The notes under the pieces were generated by a model. That model was not told the origin of the DNA. It was given only the letters and a program-made list of their open reading frames with translations, and searched no databases. Below, piece by piece: positions 16,826 through 21,950 of a DNA stretch of 21,950 bases; position 1 is the stretch's first letter; each line of letters begins with the position of its first letter. The DNA lies in the NCBI GenBank assembly GCA_039026975.1, contig JBCCLI010000069.1:1-21950 (forward strand). Direction: 5' to 3'. The DNA comes from JBCBKZ01 sp039026975 (GTDB taxonomy: Bacteria; Bacteroidota; Bacteroidia; J057). The translations under genes and the position numbers were made by a program.

Positions 16826-16855
16826 CGAATTTACATAAATGTTTATTAATTCAAA
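16826..16855 (-). promoter_or_regulatory. Candidate Bacteroidota promoter for the LysM gene
   Basis: On the - strand, TTTG (16855-16852) is followed after 18 bases by TAAATTCG (16833-16826), one base off the TAnnTTTG -7 consensus of Bacteroidota. Transcription would begin about 30 bases before the ATG at 16789. Spacing is slightly short of the usual 19-21. Confidence 0.35.
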
Positions 16856-16871
16856 ATGACTTATATGTTTA

Positions 16872-16897
16872 AGCCGGAAACTGAAAAGTTCCCGGCT
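16872..16897 (-). terminator. Stem-loop after the lipoprotein gene
   Basis: AGCCGGAAACT (16872-16882) and AGTTCCCGGCT (16887-16897) flank a 4-base loop. In the - strand RNA all 11 positions pair, one as G-U. It lies 30 bases past the stop of the lipoprotein gene at 16927. The sequence after it is AT-rich but lacks a clean T-run, so termination is likely rather than certain. Confidence 0.6.
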
Positions 16898-16926
16898 GTC
16901 AATGAATCCTATATTTTCAGGGATTC

Positions 16927-17790
16927 CTATAGCGCTATCTCCTTAGTTTCTCCTTCTTTAGTGAGGGTAACTACTTTCTCACATGCACCTTCTCCAAAGT
17001 CTACTTCCAGGATGTTATCTCCTCTGGTAAGCTCCACCTTCCCCATGACAGGTAGGCCTATACCCTGTATTCTACATCTTCTTTTAATCACTAAGGGCGC
17101 TAGAATGGTTCTGCTGTAAGCTATTCCATCTCTATTCACCCCGCTTCCTGATCCCTCAATCTGATACTCATCATTAAGTGGGCGACTTCCGCGTACCCAT
17201 GTGCGGGTGTATGAGTTTTCTCTAGTAGCAAAGGTACCATCCGGCCAGGTTACCTTACCTCCTGTCAGCGTGGAGTTTAGGGTAATGAAGTCTTTGAAGT
17301 TTTCAGATACATTAGTTACTGTTCTGGTTCCCTCTAGTTTGACATTATTCACTGAAAAATCCATAAGCTCTGTGGTGATAACAGATCCTGGGAGGTACTT
17401 CCATCCTGTATAAGTAATCTGGATAGTCCCTTTTCTGACTCTACCATTAGGACCTGCACAGTCTCCAGCATAGAAAACGGTAATGGTCTTAGCAGGTTTA
17501 TCATGAGTAATGACAGCACAGTTTGTCAATAACTCGTTAGTTGTCTCCATTTCTCTGGCCTCAATGGAGGTATCTTGTAGTTCTAATGCCTCATCTATGA
17601 TTTCATCTACTACCTCATAGTTGGCGCTTATATCTGCCTGGACTTGAGCCATTTCTACATCCTCTGCTATGATTTCAGCAGTGGGGGAGCCTTCTTCATT
17701 TTCACATGAAGTTAAGCCTAGCATACAAGTAAGAGCTAAGAAAGTTAGGGCGTAGGAATATCTTCCGATAATTGACTTAATCGATTCCAT
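16927..17790 (-). CDS. Lipoprotein of unknown function
   Basis: I do not recognise this 287-residue protein. It has a lipoprotein signal: basic start, hydrophobic stretch LTFLALTCMLGL, and lipobox LTSC with C29 as the lipidated residue. The acidic residues after the cysteine (ENEEGS) fit the lipoprotein export signal that sends Bacteroidota lipoproteins to the surface. An acidic, helix-prone segment (about 35-85) precedes a beta-rich domain (about 90-287). Four further cysteines (91, 111, 239, 270) could form two disulfides. The gene stands alone, with an inverted repeat at 17826-17854 upstream and a stem-loop after it. Repeated phrases such as RKGTIQITYTGW and GSRPLNDEYQIEGSG suggest a beta-sandwich or barrel-like fold, but no function can be assigned. 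Confidence 0.8.
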   Translation of the reverse strand: MESIKSIIGRYSYALTFLALTCMLGLTSCENEEGSPTAEIIAEDVEMAQVQADISANYEVVDEIIDEALELQDTSIEAREMETTNELLTNCAVITHDKPAKTITVFYAGDCAGPNGRVRKGTIQITYTGWKYLPGSVITTELMDFSVNNVKLEGTRTVTNVSENFKDFITLNSTLTGGKVTWPDGTFATRENSYTRTWVRGSRPLNDEYQIEGSGSGVNRDGIAYSRTILAPLVIKRRCRIQGIGLPVMGKVELTRGDNILEVDFGEGACEKVVTLTKEGETKEIAL

Positions 17791-17825
17791 ACTTTTCAGA
17801 ATGTTAATAGGTTAAAAGTTGTAAT

Positions 17826-17854
17826 TTGTACTTTTCGAACTTTTTGAAGTACAA
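17826..17854. repeat. Inverted repeat (8-bp perfect arms) upstream of the lipoprotein gene
   Basis: TTGTACTT (17826-17833) and AAGTACAA (17847-17854) are exact reverse complements around a 13-base spacer. The site lies 36-64 bases before the - strand start at 17790, a plausible place for an operator or a 5' leader hairpin. Confidence 0.45.
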
Positions 17855-17920
17855 TGCTTAGACTGAGCTAACCTTAAAGGGTTTAACTAACCTGAAAAAA
17901 AATACAGATATGTACTTGGA

Positions 17921-18382
17921 TCAATTGAGAATAAGTGATTCCCCCTTAAAGGAAGAGAGGGGAGAGGCTTCTTGTATGATAGAGGCTACTTCAAGTTTTA
18001 CTTGTCTAAATAGCAGGTGATCTCCTTCTGCAGAGAGCATCATGCCTAGCTCGCGCAATGGTTTATGCTGTGTATCATGGAGAAACATAGATCCCATAGC
18101 CATCCAATTTTCATTGTAAAAGCAATTAGCATTCAGTTGCGGGTGCAAAAAAGTGTTAATAGAGGGGGAATCTGCCAGAAAGGAATGCTGTTCAAAGCTG
18201 AGATCATAAGTGGAGAAAACTATTTTTATGTCTATCTGCCTTTTCTCTGCTTGTTGAATAAGGGTCCAGCTATGATCATCAAGACGGAAGTGTCTACTAA
18301 CAATGGTTAAAGAAGTTTTGGCGTCTATGATGATGCCTTCGAGGAGGTAAGAGAGGCCATGGGTAGCTAAGAATTTAGCCAT
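17921..18382 (-). CDS. PLD-like protein with a degenerate active site
   Basis: The 153-residue protein follows the layout of a small phospholipase D-like family: MAKFL start, a strand-helix unit with SLTIVSRHFRL (about 24-34) where relatives have an ISPYIKL-like strand, then IDIKIVFS, then the region that should carry the HxK motif. Here that region reads QLNANCFYNENWMAMGSMFL (82-101), so the expected H and K positions are N84 and N86, while the downstream GS-M-L pattern is kept. Catalysis by the usual phosphohistidine route therefore looks impossible. A binding or structural role is possible. It lies 38 bases after the membrane-protein gene on the same strand and is probably co-transcribed. 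The family comparison is from memory and needs a profile search. Confidence 0.6.
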   Translation of the reverse strand: MAKFLATHGLSYLLEGIIIDAKTSLTIVSRHFRLDDHSWTLIQQAEKRQIDIKIVFSTYDLSFEQHSFLADSPSINTFLHPQLNANCFYNENWMAMGSMFLHDTQHKPLRELGMMLSAEGDHLLFRQVKLEVASIIQEASPLSSFKGESLILN

Positions 18383-18403
18383 AGTTTTTATGTAAACTTA
18401 CAG

Positions 18404-18426
18404 CTATAATCCTGCCAAAATTATAG
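18404..18426. repeat. AT-rich inverted repeat at the membrane-protein stop codon
   Basis: CTATAAT (18404-18410) and ATTATAG (18420-18426) are perfect reverse complements with a 9-base loop. The repeat overlaps the last codons of the upstream - strand gene and precedes the PLD-like gene. It is too AT-rich to be a confident terminator. Confidence 0.25.
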
Positions 18427-19365
18427 TTTTGAATCCAGAATCGTACGCTTGTCAGAATTACTAGTGATATGCTCAGTTTTTTCCTGAGAAGAATCGAAGT
18501 GAGCTATTCTTTTATACCTGGTAAAGGTAGCTAAATGTGCCCCCTGCAAAGCTGCTATTACCAGGATCATGAAGACAAGACGTTTCCTGTAGCTCTTAAT
18601 ATCTATTTTGTAGGATCCCATCATCATGAAGGAACCACTAAGAAATCTTTTTAAGTTCTTCCACCATGAATGGTTAAACTTTTTAAGATGGTTATGACTA
18701 TGACTAGCCAATTCTTTGGTAATTCTGTGGTCTATAAATTCTTCCTTATTTCTAAACTGGTGTAAGTGGAGATGTTCTTTAAGACTCATCATATGAGAAA
18801 GCAGCTTGTCTTCCGCCTGCTCTTCATCAGAGGATCTACTTATTCTTTGAGGAAGGGAAAAGTAAGCCTTTTCAGTTTCCATTAAGTGCGTCTCAAGAAC
18901 TTTTACCTCCTTGGAAGGGGTAAGGTCAGCATATACTCCTTGAAGCTCTAACCGTTTTCTGTAAAAGTACCTGGAGTGTAGCATTTCTAAATAACTCCAT
19001 CCATAAACAGATAAGAAATACACGATAAATCCGCTAAAAAACAGACTGTAAACTAAGGGGTGGTCCAAGGCCATGAGGGCGGTTTGGACTGGATTTATAT
19101 ACTGGGTGGTATGAGAGGTGAGGAAAATATTCTCATGCTTAAGATAAAAGAATACTCCTTCAATGACTATGATCCCTAGAAAATAGATCAAAAACGCAAA
19201 CATGGACACATGCTTTACTGCATAGACCAGCCTCCAATGGGTCATTTTCCTAACGGAACTTAGCGTACTCTCAGCATACTCCTTACTACTTAAATATGGT
19301 AGCAAGCCTCGTGTACAAAGTAGGTAGACCCCCAAACACAAAATCGCACATAAATATACAGACAT
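18421..19365 (-). CDS. Multi-pass membrane protein of unknown function
   Basis: I do not recognise this 314-residue protein. It has four predicted membrane segments at about 2-24, 48-74, 103-123 and 262-281. Between the third and fourth lies a soluble region of about 135 residues, charged and helix-prone. It is rich in histidine (HLHLHQF near 198-204, SHSHNHLKKFNHSWW near 221-235), which might bind metal. The C-terminal tail after the last helix is short and polar. It is followed on the same strand by the PLD-like gene after 38 bases, so the two probably form an operon. No enzyme motif is visible, and the histidine content could equally be chance. Confidence 0.72.
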   Translation of the reverse strand: MSVYLCAILCLGVYLLCTRGLLPYLSSKEYAESTLSSVRKMTHWRLVYAVKHVSMFAFLIYFLGIIVIEGVFFYLKHENIFLTSHTTQYINPVQTALMALDHPLVYSLFFSGFIVYFLSVYGWSYLEMLHSRYFYRKRLELQGVYADLTPSKEVKVLETHLMETEKAYFSLPQRISRSSDEEQAEDKLLSHMMSLKEHLHLHQFRNKEEFIDHRITKELASHSHNHLKKFNHSWWKNLKRFLSGSFMMMGSYKIDIKSYRKRLVFMILVIAALQGAHLATFTRYKRIAHFDSSQEKTEHITSNSDKRTILDSKL

Positions 19366-19384
19366 ACAAGGGTGCTTTCTTAAA

Positions 19385-19434
19385 GGGATTTATTAATCCC
19401 ATAAAAGTAATATATATATAATAATTTAACCAAC
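19385..19434 (-). promoter_or_regulatory. Candidate promoter and leader hairpin for the membrane-protein gene
   Basis: On the - strand, GTTG (19434-19431) is followed after 21 bases by TACTTTTA (19409-19402), close to the TAnnTTTG -7 box. Immediately downstream, GGGATT/AATCCC (19385-19390 with 19395-19400) can form a 6-bp hairpin about 20 bases before the ATG at 19365. The region is strongly AT-rich, so chance matches are easy. Confidence 0.25.
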
Positions 19435-19530
19435 CAAAGAATGGGATTGTTGAAGAAGTGAGTCTTGACCCTTCCCGGAATTGGTTCTAGATTGCAGGAT
19501 ACATAACTAATACTCTTAACCTATTAATTT

Positions 19531-19959
19531 ATGTTCTTCCCTATTGATTATAGTAAATTAATGATTAGACTTCTGATATTTTCTATGATGTGTATTATTT
19601 TCTGTCAGGAAGTAGGTGATGGTAAATCTGAACCTGATTCCCCAGACACTGATGTGGAGGTGGCTGAAAAAAGGATGGAAAGGACAAGCTCAACCTCTGG
19701 AATTTCAGCTAATACAGGTATTGATAATCGAGTAGTGCAGGTGGTGGACTACCTAACTTCTGAAGAAAGCCCCCTTAATGATCCAGCTAGTTATGCACCT
19801 ATCAAGTGGTATCAGGTATATGTAAATGGAGATTCTTCTCAGTTTACGGTGAACCATGAATTCAGGGCTAAGGATGAAGATGGGGTATATAGAAGATATG
19901 GAATACAATTTCTCTTAGATGATAAAGGGAAAGTAGTAGGCATGCAAGACCCTGGGTAA
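19531..19959 (+). CDS. Small exported protein of unknown function
   Basis: The gene encodes 142 residues from ATG 19531, or 132 from the in-frame ATG 19561 (MIRLLIFSMMCIIFC), which gives a more usual signal peptide. The hydrophobic stretch ends in IIFCQE; this is not a standard lipobox, so lipidation is uncertain. A low-complexity acidic/serine linker (about residues 30-60) follows. A compact C-terminal domain has WYQVYVNGDSSQF and RRYGIQFLLDDKGKVVG, strand-rich and probably extracytoplasmic. I do not recognise the family. It lies 66 bases before the GNAT gene on the same strand; co-transcription is possible but there is no functional link to suggest. Confidence 0.65.
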   Translation: MFFPIDYSKLMIRLLIFSMMCIIFCQEVGDGKSEPDSPDTDVEVAEKRMERTSSTSGISANTGIDNRVVQVVDYLTSEESPLNDPASYAPIKWYQVYVNGDSSQFTVNHEFRAKDEDGVYRRYGIQFLLDDKGKVVGMQDPG

Positions 19960-20025
19960 TGGAAGGCAACCCACCGCAGAATTTCATTCAAATTTCTACT
20001 CTCTACCCTAACGTAAAGCTAGACT

Positions 20026-20502
20026 ATGAGTTTTTCTATTCGTCAAGCAGGAACTGAAGATGTTCCTGTTATCCTACAGTTTATACAAGCTTTAGCAGAT
20101 TATGAGCATTTATCTCATGAAGTCACTGCTACTGAGGAAAGCCTTTCTCATTCCTTATTTGCTGAGCCAAGGACAGCCGCCTGTCTATTAGCATATGAAG
20201 GAGACCGGGCAGTGGGCTTTGCCTTATATTTCTATAATTTCTCTACCTTTCTAGGAAAGAAGGGCATTTATTTAGAAGATTTATTTATAGACCCTGCCTT
20301 TAGAGGGAAAGGATATGGAAAAGCCCTGCTTACTGCTTTAGCTAAACAGGCAGTTAAGGAGGACTGTGGAAGGGTTGAATGGTCAGTCTTAGACTGGAAT
20401 GAGCCATCTATTAACTTCTATAAAAGCCTGGGTGCTGTACCTATGGATGAATGGACCGTTTTTAGACTTACTGGAAATGCCTTAATAACCCTAGGAGAAT
20501 AG
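20026..20502 (+). CDS. GNAT N-acetyltransferase, spermidine/thialysine acetyltransferase-like
   Basis: This 158-residue protein covers a whole GNAT domain. The acetyl-CoA pyrophosphate loop is RGKGYGKALL at 93-102. The segments around it, GIYLEDLFIDP (80-90), VEWSVLDWNEPSINFY (117-132) and MDEWTVFRLTG (140-150), match the SSAT family that includes diamine and thialysine N-acetyltransferases. It should transfer acetyl from acetyl-CoA to the primary amine of a polyamine or lysine analogue in the cytoplasm. Length is normal for the family, and there is no signal peptide. The precise amine substrate cannot be read from the sequence. The neighbouring genes give no clue to its pathway. Confidence 0.88.
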   Translation: MSFSIRQAGTEDVPVILQFIQALADYEHLSHEVTATEESLSHSLFAEPRTAACLLAYEGDRAVGFALYFYNFSTFLGKKGIYLEDLFIDPAFRGKGYGKALLTALAKQAVKEDCGRVEWSVLDWNEPSINFYKSLGAVPMDEWTVFRLTGNALITLGE

Positions 20503-20628
20503 AGGGATTTATAAGTAGGTTTTGTATGAAAATTAGATGCCGTTTGTAATAATTCCAACGTTTAGGATACTAAGCTTACAATAAGGTTAAACATTTTTAC
20601 GCCTATTACGAATTAACTTCCACCAACT

Positions 20629-21507
20629 ATGAATCATCCTATTAAGAAACTATTGTTTATCGTTCTTCTTATAGCTGTATCCTGTTCTCCCAAGCTTCAA
20701 AATACAACACCAGCCTCTACAGTAAACAGCTTGTTATGGAAAATTTCCAAAGATGGGGTGCAGCCTTCATATGTGTATGGTACATTCCATCTTTTGCCAC
20801 AGGCTGACTTTCAGCTTTCAGAGAAAGTCCAACAAGCGTTTGGAGAATCAGAGCAAATTGTGCTAGAACTGGATATGGATCAGGAAGGCATGCAAATGGA
20901 GATGCTGAAGTATATGAGTATGACAGATGGAACTACTATCTCTTCCTTACTCCCAGAAGAGGATTATCAGAAATTAGACAGTATTCTAACTAGTACTATC
21001 GGGATGGGATTAGCCATGATGGATACATGGAAGCCTTTTTTCATCAGCACCTTTTTGCTCACTAGTTATATAGAAGGGACGCCTGCCAGTTTTGAGATGT
21101 CCTTTGTACAGATGGCAAAGGAGCAGGAGAAAGAGATTCTAGGATTGGAAACTATAGCTGAGCAAATGGCGGCAGTAGATAAGATGGACTATAGAAGCCA
21201 GACCCAAATGATTTCAGAGATGCTAAATGAAGAGGACAAGATGCGTAAGAGTTTTCGGGAAATGCTGGATTTATATAAGAATGAGGATGTGGAAGGCCTA
21301 TATGCTTACACGAAGGCATACATGGAGAACCCAGAAGAAATAGAAGCCATGATCACAAATAGGAATGAGAGCTGGATCAGCCGCATAGGAGAAATAGCCT
21401 CAGACAAATCTACCTTCTTTGGGGTAGGGGCAGGTCACCTGGGAGGAGAGAAAGGCGTCATCTCTCTGTTAAAGGAGGCTGGCTATGAGGTAGAGGCTGT
21501 GAGGTAG
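20629..21507 (+). CDS. TraB/GumN family lipoprotein
   Basis: The 292-residue protein begins with a lipoprotein-type signal ending in AVSC (C19). The mature part is a TraB/GumN domain with the conserved first motif YGTFHLLP (GTFH at 51-54), an acidic IVLELDMD segment soon after, and the C-terminal GAGHLGGEKGVISLL motif (from about 267). Related proteins in this superfamily include TIKI, a metalloprotease whose catalytic site involves the GxxH and GxxH motifs, both of which are kept here. The bacterial members are poorly characterised, so metalloprotease activity is only a hypothesis. The domain length is normal. The gene is 126 bases after the GNAT gene and is followed by a strong terminator, so it ends a transcription unit. 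Confidence 0.88.
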   Translation: MNHPIKKLLFIVLLIAVSCSPKLQNTTPASTVNSLLWKISKDGVQPSYVYGTFHLLPQADFQLSEKVQQAFGESEQIVLELDMDQEGMQMEMLKYMSMTDGTTISSLLPEEDYQKLDSILTSTIGMGLAMMDTWKPFFISTFLLTSYIEGTPASFEMSFVQMAKEQEKEILGLETIAEQMAAVDKMDYRSQTQMISEMLNEEDKMRKSFREMLDLYKNEDVEGLYAYTKAYMENPEEIEAMITNRNESWISRIGEIASDKSTFFGVGAGHLGGEKGVISLLKEAGYEVEAVR

Positions 21508-21531
21508 GGATTATTTACACGTAAAGAAATG

Positions 21532-21566
21532 AAAGCCATTCTTAGGTCAACCTGAGGATGGCTTTT
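21532..21566 (+). terminator. Strong Rho-independent terminator after the TraB/GumN gene
   Basis: AAAGCCAT (21532-21539) pairs with ATGGCTTT (21558-21565), and the inner part TCTTAGGT/ACCTGAGG extends the stem with two G-U pairs to about 14-16 bp. Four T close the 3' side. It begins 24 bases after the stop codon at 21507. Confidence 0.85.
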
Positions 21567-21950
21567 ACCATATACAGAATTTTATGTTGGTAAAAGTATT
21601 CCTCTCTATTTTTGAAGTCGTACTATATTATTTGATCAAAATACTGTTTTTCAGTATTTACTAGGTTTGTATGATTTAAGATAGTAAAATATAGTATATG
21701 CTTCTTTAGGTGCCGCATAGTCATATATGTAAGGAATTTCTGGCTGGGATATGTTTACAGTTGATGAATCTGGGTATTGAATGATAAGCATGTGTGTGCG
21801 TCCATTGAATGATTTCAAGGGCACATATGTAATAGTTTGTAAATCAGTATTTTAAGAGATTAAAATGAATATGGCTTACATTAATCGTTGACTAAGGGAT
21901 CCAGGTCTAATTTGACAATTAGTAAAAAATTGGAATGTATATTTACTAAT
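21567..21950. other. 384-base AT-rich region without a clear gene
   Basis: No known gene, RNA or mobile element is visible. The only protein-like stretch is a short - strand frame at 21651-21824. The rest is AT-rich with short chance repeats. It may be a spacer, a degraded gene, or the leader of a gene beyond the right edge. Confidence 0.5.
21651..21824 (-). other. Possible small ORF or gene remnant (57 residues from GTG)
   Basis: On the - strand the frame is open from a GTG at 21824 to TGA at 21651, and stays open a few codons further upstream. The translation begins VPLKSFNGRTHMLIIQYPDS and continues with a tyrosine- and proline-rich tail ending in KSYKPSKY. It looks more protein-like than a random frame, but it has no recognised motif, no clear ribosome-binding site and no ATG at its start. 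It could be a small gene, the last part of a decayed gene, or chance. Confidence 0.22.

Noticed and set aside
16856..17119. 87-residue + strand frame opposite the lipoprotein gene
   Set aside because: It is antisense to a gene with a clear lipoprotein signal and shows no protein-like motif of its own.
18065..18310. 81-residue + strand frame opposite the PLD-like gene
   Set aside because: Its translation has no family features, while the - strand frame fits a known fold pattern and operon placement.
19409..19425. Short TA-repeat run as a possible variable simple repeat
   Set aside because: It is only a few units long in an AT-rich intergenic stretch and not in a coding frame; phase variation is not supported.
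1..21950. Search for CRISPR arrays, tRNA or rRNA genes, transposases and integrase sites
   Set aside because: No regularly spaced direct repeats, cloverleaf-like sequence, rRNA sequence or transposase/integrase coding region was seen by reading.

Overview
The window looks like a chromosomal segment of a Bacteroidota bacterium, probably a Cytophagales-type surface or soil organism. The evidence is moderate AT-rich composition, a 1769-residue secreted protein ending in a type IX secretion (T9SS) sorting domain, several lipoprotein signals with polar residues after the cysteine, weak or absent Shine-Dalgarno sequences, and promoter-like elements resembling the Bacteroidota TTTG / TAnnTTTG pattern. 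The genus cannot be fixed from sequence reading alone.

Positions 1-10742 hold the right-hand part of a Wzx/Wzy-type cell-surface polysaccharide cluster, all on the + strand. In order: the C-terminal part of a class III PLP aminotransferase (cut by the left edge), a GT2 glycosyltransferase, a Wzx-type flippase, a second GT-A glycosyltransferase, a NodB-type polysaccharide deacetylase, an unusual zinc-ribbon protein with a GT61-like C-terminus, an O-antigen polymerase/ligase-family membrane protein, a GT4, another GT2 and another GT4. Most junctions from wzx onward are very tight (two 4-base ATGA overlaps, gaps of 1 to 14 bases), indicating operons. The logic is nucleotide-sugar synthesis (mostly outside the window), assembly of a lipid-linked repeat by five or six transferases, possible deacetylation, flipping by Wzx and polymerisation or ligation by the Wzy/WaaL-like protein. 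Longer gaps before wzx (182 bases) and before the first GT4 (148 bases) carry inverted repeats and may be regulatory.

Positions 11044-16353 encode one very large exported protein: signal peptide, right-handed beta-helix, then Ig/cadherin-like and malectin-like domains in the order Ig-M, Ig-M-M, Ig-M-M, then a T9SS C-terminal domain. It lies after a 301-base non-coding gap containing three TCTTAC/GTAAGA inverted repeats. Because it adjoins the polysaccharide cluster it may bind or process the cell's own glycan, but that is inference.

Positions 16354-19365 are on the - strand and hold four genes: a Kbp/YgaU-like BON-LysM protein, an unrecognised lipoprotein, a PLD-like protein whose HxK catalytic motif has become NxN, and an unrecognised multi-pass membrane protein. 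A bidirectional terminator separates them from the malectin gene. Positions 19531-21507 return to the + strand with a small exported protein of unknown function, a GNAT acetyltransferase resembling the spermidine/thialysine acetyltransferase family, and a TraB/GumN-family lipoprotein followed by a strong terminator. The last 384 bases contain no clear gene, only one weak small ORF on the - strand.

No tRNA, rRNA, CRISPR array, insertion sequence or prophage gene was seen. The least familiar elements are the zinc-ribbon/GT61-like protein, the PLD-like protein with a lost active site beside an unknown membrane protein, and the five-malectin T9SS protein with its upstream repeats.
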